From Pseudanabaena sp. (GTDB taxonomy: Bacteria; Cyanobacteriota; Cyanobacteriia; Pseudanabaenales; Pseudanabaenaceae), in contig QBLS01000001.1 of assembly GCA_003249015.1 (NCBI GenBank), positions 290,901 through 326,998 of the forward strand: 36,098 nt of DNA, written 5' to 3'. A program made the translations under genes and the position numbers. The notes under the pieces were generated by a model that was given only the letters and a program-made list of their open reading frames with translations, was not told the origin of the DNA and searched no databases. How positions within the stretch are numbered: the stretch's first letter is position 1; each line of letters begins with the position of its first letter. Below are positions 25,081 to 34,097 of this stretch, piece after piece.

Positions 25081-25267
25081 AATTATTAAGATTAAGCTCC
25101 TAAATATCTCTTGCTAAAATAGCTTTTAAACCAGATAACACCATTTTAAATAGGTTATTAAATTGGAATATTAGAATAAACTATCTAAATCAATAGCTCG
25201 ATCTTCTTTATCATTTATAGCTCTCGATTTATAAATGATAGTAATGTCAAACTATTTATTCTTGGTT

Positions 25268-25309
25268 ACTTTATCAATTGAAGATAAGCCGATTAGTATA
25301 AATCTATAC
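25268..25309 (-). promoter_or_regulatory. NtcA-activated promoter of cynABDS
   Basis: 25296-25309 reads GTATAAATCTATAC, a perfect GTA-N8-TAC NtcA site. On the minus strand exactly 22 bases separate it from TAAAGT (25273-25268), which fits the TAN3T -10 box. This is the canonical class II NtcA promoter spacing. Transcription would begin near 25260, giving a leader of about 180 bases before cynA. Confidence 0.85.
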
Positions 25310-25601
25310 GAAATAATTAAAACTATATTTAATTTTTTTAGTGAATATAAATTTCAACTCATATCACAAGATTTTTAACTGATGCTTAATTTGCTAAACC
25401 TATAGACAAGCTAATTGAATTGATATCAATTTAACTAACTAGATTTTTGTCAATTTAAAATAATGTGATTTCTCCTTATCACCCAAGAATTAGTACTTCT
25501 GTTAATTCTTGGGTGGGAAGGGAGTAGTAAATTTGTGAAATGAAAAACAGTAAGTACTTTAGACTCAAGAAACTGTCAAACTGCTTTTTGACTTGATGTT
25601 A

Positions 25602-25700
25602 TACCAATTCACAAAATCATGAATATACTTTTGTGAATTGGAGATTAAACCGAGTAATGGCTTTCAAACAAAGAAATGGCTTAGCCTTTTCTTTGTTTGG
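25602..25700 (+). repeat. Composite double-hairpin element, copy B
   Basis: The first hairpin, 25604-25641, has arms CCAATTCACAAAA and TTTTGTGAATTGG. The linker contains AAACCGAGTAATGG. The second hairpin has arms 25666-25680 and 25684-25698 (AAACAAAGAAATGGC) around TTA with one mismatch. It shares order and orientation with copy C. Confidence 0.8.
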
Positions 25701-25955
25701 GATTAGACGTAATTAATATAATTGTGGGGCTTGATATATCAAGATGATTTTGATCATTAAGATCACTAATACTTCTATAAATATTGATTTGCTCTAGATA
25801 ACATCATCGTCAATCTATGAGCTATCCATATTTTTAAAGATAATTTTAAGTAAGTGATTACTACATAATGCAAATATAACCCTTCCTTAACCTTTTATTG
25901 GTATTTACCTAGCAGGAGACTGGATTATATTTAGCGTTAGTTTTAACGGCGTAAT

Positions 25956-26510
25956 ATGTTAAGTAATCTTAAAAGAAGAAAATTAACCAAGCTATTCACT
26001 ATGTACGATGCGTGCAATAGCGGATCTCTCAAGTTTGCTGACTACGAACAAATTGTATCAAGACTAGCTACGTTAAGAGGTTTTAAAATTGACTCTAACG
26101 AATACCAGAAAATGATTGAGAAATATGGTTTCCAATGGATCAAAATGCGTGGAGACATTAAAGAACTTCTGCAAAAGAAACAGGAAACAAATGTTTCTCT
26201 TGATGAATGGCTTGCCTATCATGAGATAGTTTTACAGAATAGTGATCATCAGAAGTTGATTAGATCCCTAGATGAGTTGCTTTTTGACACTGTTGATGTG
26301 GATCGCAGTAACAATTTAGACTTGGCAGAATGGAAAACTCTTTTTTCAATCTTTAATATTCCCGTAGTCTATGCTGATGAGAGCTTTCAGCAGATTGATT
26401 GTAACGGAGATGGCTCAATTACAAGGGAAGAATTATTTCCGATCCTCGAAGAGTTTTATTACAGTGAAGACGAAAACGCGATCGGTAATAAAGTGTTTGG
26501 CCCCATCTAA
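25956..26510 (+). CDS. EF-hand calcium-binding protein (calerythrin-like)
   Basis: A 184-residue soluble protein with the layout of bacterial four-EF-hand sensors. EF1 is DACNSGSLKFAD (residues 18-29, Cys at loop position 3, weak). EF2 is degenerate around residues 70-90. EF3 is DVDRSNNLDLAE (Asn in place of the loop Gly). EF4 is DCNGDGSITREE, fully canonical. So at least EF4, and probably EF3, should bind calcium. No signal peptide, so cytoplasmic. It is divergent from cynA and may share the large regulatory gap. No Shine-Dalgarno is evident before the ATG. The binding partner is unknown. Confidence 0.87.
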   Translation: MLSNLKRRKLTKLFTMYDACNSGSLKFADYEQIVSRLATLRGFKIDSNEYQKMIEKYGFQWIKMRGDIKELLQKKQETNVSLDEWLAYHEIVLQNSDHQKLIRSLDELLFDTVDVDRSNNLDLAEWKTLFSIFNIPVVYADESFQQIDCNGDGSITREELFPILEEFYYSEDENAIGNKVFGPI

Positions 26511-26522
26511 TCCTTGCGTAAC

Positions 26523-26549
26523 AAGTTACAGCGCAAAGCGCTGTAACTT
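26523..26549. terminator. Bidirectional terminator between converging genes
   Basis: AAGTTACAGCGC-AAA-GCGCTGTAACTT is a perfect stem between the EF-hand stop (26510) and the flavoprotein stop (26557). Confidence 0.75.
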
Positions 26550-26556
26550 TGCTTTG

Positions 26557-27702
26557 TTAATCTGCCATAGTTGCCAGTACTTTCCGCAAGTGCTTGAGCG
26601 CAGGAGTTACCATTGCCACAAAGTAAGATTCGCGTAGGCGGCGATCGTAAACACTGCCATGGACATAGGCGATCGCGCCAGCATGGAGCATCAAGGATTG
26701 TGAAGCCCTAAGCGACAATTCCGAAGCAGTTGCCCTAGCCTGAATCACTTCTCTTAAGACTTCTTTACTGACTAATTCGCGTCCATGTCCGATCGCCTCT
26801 GCTAATCGATAGGATTTTAGTCTTAGAGCCTCTAGTTCGGTTTCCATTTCATCAGGGCGATCATCAAGATATTGATTGACGTGTTGTTTGGTCTTATCAA
26901 CCCTTCGCATTAGATCAATACAATTTTGGGTTAAGCCCAGTCCCATCCCTACCTGCATCAAGATAAATCCCGGCTTGATATATTCCACATACCGATCACA
27001 AGGGGCTGCCAAAATCCAATCATGACTGATGAAGGCATTGCGAAACAGGCATCTAAAAGTATTGGTTCCCTCAAGGGCTATGAAATGTACATCCTGCCTT
27101 AGTTCTAGTCCTTGCATTCCCCCCTGTGCGATCGCCATTAAATAGTCATCAGTTCCTTCTATTTGAGCCGACACTCCAAATAGATGTTGATCGCCAATAT
27201 TGGAAACCCAAGGCAAAGTTCCGTTAAGAATATAGCCGCCATCGCAGGGTGTTGCCGTAATTTTGATTTTCTCAATACCTGCGAAATGTTTCATGGGATT
27301 GGATAGCCCTGTCCCTGCTAAAAGCTCCCCTGTGGCAACCTTTGGCAAAATCTGCTCACGCAAAAAAGAATTATCAGTATTTTGCAAATACCAAGAGCAA
27401 GCGTTGTGACACCAAGCCATAAAGCCAGTACTCAGACAAGCTTCAGACACCATCTCGATCGCCTTAATTGCTGATAAAACACCGCGCCCAGTGCCACCAT
27501 ATTCTGTACTAACCCCTTGACCATAGGCTCCGATTTCCCCAATCTCGCGCAAGAAATCTTGAGGATAAATCCCTTCCTGATCGATCTTGACCACATCAGG
27601 CACTAATTTTTGAACGATCGCCTGCTCTAAGCTTTGCATCAGAGCCGCATCAGTAAGCAGCATTTTAGGAGATTGCTTCGGTCTGGTATCACTAATCTGC
27701 AT
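26557..27702 (-). CDS. Acyl-CoA-dehydrogenase-fold flavoprotein, atypical
   Basis: A 381-residue protein with the acyl-CoA dehydrogenase architecture: N-terminal helices (YGQGVSTEYGGTGRGVLSAI), a middle beta domain (LLAGTGLSNPMKHF, then GGYILNGTLPWVSN) and a C-terminal four-helix domain (QARATASELSLRASQSLMLHAGA). The C-terminal YEGT-x-x-IQR segment, which carries the catalytic Glu in short/medium-chain enzymes, is not recognisable; the region reads RRLRESYFVAMVTPALKHLRK. It may therefore be a flavin monooxygenase of the DszC/SfnB side of the superfamily, or an oxidase. AAGGA eight bases upstream supports the ATG start. An OsmC-like gene follows upstream on the same strand. Confidence 0.75.
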   Translation of the reverse strand: MQISDTRPKQSPKMLLTDAALMQSLEQAIVQKLVPDVVKIDQEGIYPQDFLREIGEIGAYGQGVSTEYGGTGRGVLSAIKAIEMVSEACLSTGFMAWCHNACSWYLQNTDNSFLREQILPKVATGELLAGTGLSNPMKHFAGIEKIKITATPCDGGYILNGTLPWVSNIGDQHLFGVSAQIEGTDDYLMAIAQGGMQGLELRQDVHFIALEGTNTFRCLFRNAFISHDWILAAPCDRYVEYIKPGFILMQVGMGLGLTQNCIDLMRRVDKTKQHVNQYLDDRPDEMETELEALRLKSYRLAEAIGHGRELVSKEVLREVIQARATASELSLRASQSLMLHAGAIAYVHGSVYDRRLRESYFVAMVTPALKHLRKVLATMAD

Positions 27703-28012
27703 GGCGCTTTCCTTCTATTAAATGATGATACATAGCACTTTTCAAGCAAGCGAAGTATAGAGGTTTGTTTCCGTACCTTCGGTGGGGAAACAAACCCGTA
27801 CTTCACTAGACTGATAAATGCTATAGCTTGTAAGTAGATCAACATAATTAAAATCCAAAACCAGAGATTGTTCCTCCCGCGTAGCAGGCGGAACAACCTT
27901 CTTGTTTTTTAGGTTACTTATGCCTAGCTACTTAGATATTTTACATAAGTCCTATTAAATATCGGTGCGAAGCAGCGATGTCTAATAGGGCTTTGGGTTT
28001 AACGTTCTGTCT
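27703..28012. other. 310-base intergenic region of stacked palindromes
   Basis: No gene seen. From left: a MITE-like element (27733-27834), the hairpin GATTGTTCCTCCCGC-GTA-GCAGGCGGAACAACC (near 27866-27898, three mismatches) and an imperfect hairpin CCTATTAAATATCGGTGC/GCAGCGATGTCTAATAGG (27951-27989). The last one is just beyond the OsmC stop and may terminate it. Confidence 0.7.
27733..27834 (-). repeat. MITE-like element with CTTCGCTTGCTT tail, inverted copy
   Basis: TTTTCAAGCAAGCGAAGTA is followed by the stem GGTTTGTTTCCGTACC-TTC-GGTGGGGAAACAAACC. The ends TAGCA/TGCTA are complementary. It is the reverse orientation of the copies at 5455, 28778 and 29465. Confidence 0.7.
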
Positions 28013-28549
28013 TTATGCAAGAGAAACTTCCATATCCACAGGATTACGGAAAGTATTCGCAACTGGTGACCAATAGTTAGCGTGTTCGAGAAGTTCAGCA
28101 AGCTCTTCTTTAGTAGCATCAGATTCGATATCTACTTTCACTCGCACAGCACTGATGCCAAGACGCTTTTTCGATAGGTCGCCGATACCCCAAACACCTG
28201 TGATGTTGATATCGCCTTCGAGATATAGTTCTAACTTAGAGAGTGTGATACCACGCATGATCGCATTTGCGTGAATACCAACGGACAAACAGGAACCAAG
28301 ACAAGCTAGCAGAGCTTCTGAGGGGTTGGGAGCAGTATCTTGTCCTAAAAGAGATGGTGGCTCATCGATAACGTGTTCAGGTAAGTTTCTGACAAAATTA
28401 AGGTTGCGAAACTGACCTTCACAAACAGTTTTAACTTTTAAAGTACCGATTACATTGGGATTGGCTTGAGCCTTGGCTGCTAAAGCTTCTAAGCCATCTT
28501 TGCTGACGGGACGCAGTGGTGTAGTTACAGTGGTGCTTACGGTGGTCAT
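28013..28549 (-). CDS. OsmC-family protein lacking the second redox cysteine
   Basis: A 178-residue protein with the OsmC/Ohr fold signature ALLACLGSCLSVGIHANAIM (Cys83 and Cys87). In OsmC/Ohr peroxidases a second cysteine sits in a C-terminal CPV motif. Here the equivalent place reads ANYWSPVANTF, Ser instead of Cys, and no other C-terminal cysteine is present. Thiol peroxidase activity of the Ohr type is therefore doubtful; a YhfA-like non-peroxidatic role is possible. It is upstream of the flavoprotein gene on the same strand, 310 bases apart, so not clearly cotranscribed. Confidence 0.85.
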   Translation of the reverse strand: MTTVSTTVTTPLRPVSKDGLEALAAKAQANPNVIGTLKVKTVCEGQFRNLNFVRNLPEHVIDEPPSLLGQDTAPNPSEALLACLGSCLSVGIHANAIMRGITLSKLELYLEGDINITGVWGIGDLSKKRLGISAVRVKVDIESDATKEELAELLEHANYWSPVANTFRNPVDMEVSLA

Positions 28550-28664
28550 TGTTGTTTAATTATTTACTTACGTATTTCTTGATAGTCTGTATATAAATAG
28601 AACGTTCTATCTAATTAAACTATAGAGGATATAGTTAATTCCGTATATATCTATACAAATCATA

Positions 28665-28760
28665 TTAATTCACAAAAGCACGGCTACATTTTTGCGAATT
28701 GAAAACCAAGCCCAGTATGGTTTTTAAAATAAAGAAATGGCTTCACCATTTCTTTATTTG
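28665..28760 (+). repeat. Composite double-hairpin element, copy C
   Basis: The first hairpin is AATTCACAAAAGCACGG with ATTTTTGCGAATT (28667-28700). The linker is AAAACCAAGCCCAGTATGG. The second hairpin has arms 28727-28740 and 28746-28759 (AAATAAAGAAATGG). Confidence 0.8.
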
Positions 28761-28777
28761 GTACTACGTTTATTCTA

Positions 28778-28850
28778 CAAAGGTATATTTTCCCGCCGAA
28801 GGCGGGAAAATATACCTTTGTACCTCGCTTGCTTGAAAAGCGCTATAATC
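28778..28850 (+). repeat. MITE-like element with CTCGCTTGCTT tail
   Basis: A 20-bp perfect stem 28778-28797/28801-28820 around GAA (apex TTTTCCCGCC) is followed by TACCTCGCTTGCTTGAAAAG and CGCTATA. It matches 5455-5521 in stem apex and tail, while the outer stem words differ. Confidence 0.75.
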
Positions 28851-29336
28851 TCATTGCAATTTGCCGATGTAATCGCGGATCACTGGCGTAAAAATTTTGA
28901 CGACCTGCTGATACACTTCCCGCTTAAATCTAACTATCGAGTCAAGGGTCTTGTCGATCGCCATAAACTGCACCACCCGAAATTCGCGATCATGGATATC
29001 TAGCTGACAGTTGGAAGCAGGATGATCCCAATAAAAAGCAAACCAACGCTGTCGTTGTCCACAATAGTTAGCCCATTTTCCTGATAGCTTGAGAGTTGGT
29101 GGAAAATCGTAATACAGCCATTCTGGATGCACATAAGCTAAGACGGCATTGTTAATTCCCACTTCTTCGTACAATTCTCGTAGCGCCGCTGCTTGCGGAT
29201 CTTCGCCATCATCAATACCGCCTTGGGGAAATTGCCATGAATCAGGGACGCCCACACGTTCGCCGACCAAAACTTCCCCTTTACGATTAAATACAATAAT
29301 TCCCACGTTGGGGCGATAGGATTTTTCTGGAGTCAT
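28851..29336 (-). CDS. rppH: RNA pyrophosphohydrolase (Nudix, RppH/NudH type)
   Basis: 161 residues. Removes pyrophosphate from 5'-triphosphate RNA and from dinucleoside polyphosphates, starting 5'-end-dependent mRNA decay. The Nudix box fits G-x5-E-x7-REU-x-EE-x-GU exactly at residues 39-61 (GGIDDGEDPQ then AAALRELYEEVGI). YRPNVGIIVFNRKGEVLVGERV and SWQFPQGG at the N-terminus are RppH hallmarks, as is the QRWFAFYWD stretch. Start ATG 29336. Confidence 0.92.
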   Translation of the reverse strand: MTPEKSYRPNVGIIVFNRKGEVLVGERVGVPDSWQFPQGGIDDGEDPQAAALRELYEEVGINNAVLAYVHPEWLYYDFPPTLKLSGKWANYCGQRQRWFAFYWDHPASNCQLDIHDREFRVVQFMAIDKTLDSIVRFKREVYQQVVKIFTPVIRDYIGKLQ

Positions 29337-29410
29337 TGCTTTGCATATAGATAAAGCAAAAGCATAGCATCGTCACGAATTATAGTTACAGCGCTTTGCG
29401 CTGATGCTCT

Positions 29411-29451
29411 CCATAGATTAAGGCGGTGCGAAGCGCCGCCTTAATCTATGG
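29411..29451. repeat. GC-core palindrome upstream of rppH
   Basis: CCATAGATTAAGGCGGTGC (29411-29429) pairs with 29433-29451 around GAA with one mismatch. It lies between the ilvB 3' end and the rppH start; too far (100 bases) to be the primary ilvB terminator. Confidence 0.7.
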
Positions 29452-29464
29452 CAACAACCCGTAA

Positions 29465-29541
29465 TACAGCGTAAGCGAAGTAGATTCTTTTCCCACCTTC
29501 GGCAAGGGAAAAATCTACTTCGCTTGCTTTAAAAGCACTGT
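29465..29541 (-). terminator. Long stem-loop after ilvB, MITE-like copy
   Basis: AAGCGAAGTAGATT and ATCTACTTCGCTT are the outer arms; TTTTCCC-ACC-TTCGG-CAAGGGAAAA is the inner part. The ends TACAGCG and CACTGTA are nearly complementary. It sits 11 bases beyond the ilvB stop, so a mobile-type repeat appears to serve as terminator. Confidence 0.7.
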
Positions 29542-29551
29542 ATCCAGTTTG

Positions 29552-31297
29552 CTAGACCATCGCAGTCTCTAACTTGGTTACAGCTTCTACTTTTAGCGAT
29601 CGCTTTGGTGTCTGAAGCCCAACCATTTCTGCATTGCTTGCTCCAGGGGGAACCATCGGATAACAGTTTTCATCGCGCTTAACCCGAAAATCAGCAAACA
29701 CGGGACCATCATAGGCGAGGATCTCAGCAACGGCCGACTCTAAATCACTTGGTTCAATTACCTTCACACCTTTAATACCAAAGGCTTCGGCAAGTTTTAC
29801 AAAGTCAGGCATCCCCACTTCCATATTGGAAGAAGAGTATCTTTCGTCATAAAAGCTCTCTTGCCACTGACGCACCATGCCCTGCCAACCATTGTTAATA
29901 ATGATTACCTTGACATTGATGCCGTACTGAGCCAATGTGCCAAGCTCTTGAATATTCATTTGAATGCTAGCATCGCCACTAATGCAGATAACCTGATCAT
30001 CGGGCAGGGCAACTTTTGCACCCATAGCCGCAGGCATTCCATAGCCCATTGTGCCAAGCCCTGCACTAGAGATCCACTTACGGGGCCCAGTTTTGATTAG
30101 TTGAGCAGACCACATCTGATGTTGTCCCACATCGGTGGTGAAGTAAGCATTGGGAGCCTGCTTACCAAACTCATAAATGACCTGCTGCGGTGACAAGACA
30201 TTGTTATAAGTAGGAACTTCGAGGGGATAGTCTTCCTTCCACTGATCAAGCTGGACAAACCAGTCTTTGGTTTGAATATTTTCTTCGTAGCTAGTTGCCT
30301 CAAGGATTGCTTGTAAAATCTCCTTGACATCACCCACGATCGGCACATCGGGTTTACGATTTTTGCCTACTTCGGCAGGGTCGATATCAATGTGAATTAC
30401 TTTTGCATCAGGGGCAAACTTGTCTAATCGACCTGTAACGCGATCATCAAACCTAGCGCCTACGGCAATTAACAAGTCACAGCCTTGAACGGCAAAGTTA
30501 GCATAGGCGGTTCCATGCATTCCCAACATTCCCAAGGACAGATAGCTATTTTCGTCATAGGCTCCTTTGCCCATTAGCGTTGTAGTTACAGGTAATTGGA
30601 AGCGTTTCGCGAGTTCGGCTACTTCGGCATGGGCATCGGCAAGTACTGTACCGCCACCCGCGTAGAGCAAAGGTTTCTTAGCTTCACGAATCAGAGCGAT
30701 CGCTGCTGCAATCTGATGCAAATGTCCTTTAATCTTGGGCTGATATCCTGGTAAATTCACCTCGACTTCGGGTTGATAATCAAAAAGTTTTTGGGCAATG
30801 TCTTTAGGAATATCAATCAATACAGGACCAGGGCGACCAGTTCCCGCGATGTGAAAGGCTTCGGCAATAATGCGGGCAATATCTTCAGCTCGACGAATCA
30901 CATAAGAGTGCTTAACAATCGGTAAGGTAATGCCCCAAATATCAGTTTCTTGGAAGGCATCAGTGCCGATCGCATAGGAAGGAACCTGACCCGTAATTAC
31001 CACCATCGGAATCGAATCCATCTGTGCGGTGGCAATTCCAGTAACTAGATTAGTTGCTCCAGGCCCTGAGGTGGCAACACATACTCCCACCTGTCCTGTA
31101 GCACGCGCATAACCATCGGCAGCATGAACCGCACCCTGCTCGTGACGCACCAAATAATGCTTGATCTCTCCCCTAGCTTCCGACTGATAAATTTCATCGT
31201 AGACTGGCAGAATTGCTCCACCTGGATATCCAAAAATATGTTTAACGCCTTGTCGTCTCACACTATCGATGAGAGCAAATGCACCCGTTGTTCGCAA
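29552..31297 (-). CDS. ilvB: Acetolactate synthase large (catalytic) subunit
   Basis: ThDP- and FAD-dependent enzyme condensing pyruvate to acetolactate (or acetohydroxybutyrate) for valine, leucine and isoleucine. Motifs: [15 protein letters not shown], catalytic Glu53 in [34 protein letters not shown] region [18 protein letters not shown] and ThDP motif [17 protein letters not shown] ending in IIINN. The C-terminal lid [14 protein letters not shown] is present. 581 residues is slightly shorter than average at the N-terminus. The start is TTG at 31297, strongly supported by AGGAGG five bases upstream. The small subunit gene is not adjacent. It is divergent from petH. Confidence 0.95.
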   Translation of the reverse strand: MRTTGAFALIDSVRRQGVKHIFGYPGGAILPVYDEIYQSEARGEIKHYLVRHEQGAVHAADGYARATGQVGVCVATSGPGATNLVTGIATAQMDSIPMVVITGQVPSYAIGTDAFQETDIWGITLPIVKHSYVIRRAEDIARIIAEAFHIAGTGRPGPVLIDIPKDIAQKLFDYQPEVEVNLPGYQPKIKGHLHQIAAAIALIREAKKPLLYAGGGTVLADAHAEVAELAKRFQLPVTTTLMGKGAYDENSYLSLGMLGMHGTAYANFAVQGCDLLIAVGARFDDRVTGRLDKFAPDAKVIHIDIDPAEVGKNRKPDVPIVGDVKEILQAILEATSYEENIQTKDWFVQLDQWKEDYPLEVPTYNNVLSPQQVIYEFGKQAPNAYFTTDVGQHQMWSAQLIKTGPRKWISSAGLGTMGYGMPAAMGAKVALPDDQVICISGDASIQMNIQELGTLAQYGINVKVIIINNGWQGMVRQWQESFYDERYSSSNMEVGMPDFVKLAEAFGIKGVKVIEPSDLESAVAEILAYDGPVFADFRVKRDENCYPMVPPGASNAEMVGLQTPKRSLKVEAVTKLETAMV

Positions 31298-32583
<1,286 letters not shown>

Positions 32584-32636
32584 GTTCAAAACTTTACTAA
32601 AATTCCAAAAGACTGGCTTTGTCAGTGTTTTGGAGT

Positions 32637-32699
32637 AATGTATGAACCATAAAGCCCTGTGGCGCATATTGCGCCACAGGGCTTTATGGTTCATACATT
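32637..32699 (+). terminator. 30-bp perfect stem after petH
   Basis: Arms 32637-32666 and 32670-32699 are perfectly complementary around TAT. The core is CCCTGTGGCGCA/TGCGCCACAGGG. It lies 54 bases beyond the petH stop. Confidence 0.8.
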
Positions 32700-32780
32700 C
32701 GTGAATGTAAAACAAGCTGGATGCTCTAAAAAAGTTATATAATTTTTAAGCTAAAAACTGTTGCAGGGGCATATTGTAAA

Positions 32781-34097
32781 GTGGAACTGCTCTGGTTGCT
32801 TGTAGGCATCATTATTGGAGCGATCGCCTCAAGTGCCTGTTGGTTTAGTTGGACCTATGCAAAAAATCAGCGTAATCGTAAGTTTAGAAAACGATCCCAT
32901 GCTGCGGTAAAACTAAAGTCTCTTCGGAATTTTCGGACTTGGGCGTTGAATATTCAAAGAAAAATTCAACAGGACTATCCTGCTCTAGCAGATTCGACAA
33001 CTCAGAACCTAGATACAGCCCAAAAGATTTGGGAAATCATTGTTGAATCGGCTCCAATTGGTTATGTCCAAGTCGATCAAGATAACCGCTTGACTGTCTG
33101 TAACCAACGAGCTGCCACAATGATGGATATTGCTAACCATCACCAAGGATTGAAACGCAAGCCATTTTTGTTGCAATTTATCCGTTCTTATGAGTTGGAT
33201 TATTTGGTGGAGGCAACGCGATCGCAAAATGTCGGCACTCAGACTGATTGGGTTTTTCATCCTGCAATTCCTGATCCTGCCGATCCTGTACCACAGCAAG
33301 GACGACCAATTCGCGCTTACACTATCTATCTGGGCATGGGGAAAGTGGGCATCTTCTTGGAAGATCGTCAGGAAGCGATCGCGATCGCCCAACAACGCGA
33401 TCGCTGGACTTCGGACGTTGCCCATGAGCTTAAAACCCCACTAACCTCAATCCGTTTGGTTGCTGAAACCATTGAGTCTCGCGTCGAGCCTTCCATAAAG
33501 ATATGGGTGGATCGGCTGATCGGGGAAGTAGATCGGCTGAATAGTCTGGTCAAGGACTTACTAGAGCTGGGGCAGATGGATGTCGGACTAGAGCCAGTTT
33601 TAAATATTAGTGAAGTGAACTTAGCTAACTTAACGCGATCGGTATGGAAAACCTTAGAGCCGATCGCCAATCGTAGAAAAGTTAATCTTCAGTATATTGG
33701 TGATGAGCAATTAACGGCTTTGGTAGATGAGTCTCGCATTTATCGACTACTTCTAAACTTACTCGATAACAGTATCAAGCATAGTCCGAGCCTTCAGTCG
33801 ATTACAATTGTGATTAGTGTTGTGGACTCACAGCTTTTGATCGAAACCATTGATGCTGGCGAAGGATTTCCTGAAGAATCTTTACCAAAGATTTTTGAGC
33901 GCTTTTATCGCATCGATCCTTCTCGGACAAGGTCGGGGTTAGATCGGGGTGGTAGTGGCTTGGGACTGGCGATCGCCGCTCAAATCGTAGCGCTCCACAA
34001 AGGCAAGATTATTGCCAAAAATCATCCTGAGACTGGGGGAGCGTGGATTACAATCACGCTACCATATCAAAATCCATCGATAAGTCATCCGTCATGA
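32781..34097 (+). CDS. PAS-domain sensor histidine kinase (SphS/PhoR-like)
   Basis: 438 residues. An N-terminal membrane helix (about 3-24) is followed by a basic linker and a PAS domain (about 82-195, IIVESAPIGYVQVDQDNRLT). HisKA has the phospho-accepting His215 in SDVAHELKTPLTSIRL, and the HATPase has LLLNLLDNSIKH (N box), DAGEGFPEESLPKIFERFYR (G1/F box) and GGSGLGLAIAAQIVALHKG (G2). The layout resembles the cyanobacterial phosphate sensor SphS, but no sphR response regulator is in the window, so the signal is not assigned. The start is GTG at 32781. The stop overlaps the next ATG by four bases (ATGA). Confidence 0.88.
   Translation: MELLWLLVGIIIGAIASSACWFSWTYAKNQRNRKFRKRSHAAVKLKSLRNFRTWALNIQRKIQQDYPALADSTTQNLDTAQKIWEIIVESAPIGYVQVDQDNRLTVCNQRAATMMDIANHHQGLKRKPFLLQFIRSYELDYLVEATRSQNVGTQTDWVFHPAIPDPADPVPQQGRPIRAYTIYLGMGKVGIFLEDRQEAIAIAQQRDRWTSDVAHELKTPLTSIRLVAETIESRVEPSIKIWVDRLIGEVDRLNSLVKDLLELGQMDVGLEPVLNISEVNLANLTRSVWKTLEPIANRRKVNLQYIGDEQLTALVDESRIYRLLLNLLDNSIKHSPSLQSITIVISVVDSQLLIETIDAGEGFPEESLPKIFERFYRIDPSRTRSGLDRGGSGLGLAIAAQIVALHKGKIIAKNHPETGGAWITITLPYQNPSISHPS

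Larger units (their letters stand above)
25081..25955. other. 875-base AT-rich divergent intergenic region
   Basis: No gene seen. It contains the NtcA site and -10 box for cynA (25268-25309), an imperfect-loop hairpin CACCCAAGAATTA (25480-25492) with TAATTCTTGGGTG (25503-25515), composite repeat copy B (25602-25700) and the 14-base palindrome CTTGATATATCAAG (25730-25743). The stretch 25130-25440 is visibly poorer in GC than the genes around it. Confidence 0.75.
28550..28850. other. 301-base intergenic region, promoter of osmC-like gene plus two repeats
   Basis: No gene seen. The left 110 bases are AT-rich and should hold the osmC-like promoter (GAACGTTC palindrome at about 28601-28608 as a possible operator). 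The remainder is composite repeat copy C (28665-28760) and a MITE-like element (28778-28850). Confidence 0.65.
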
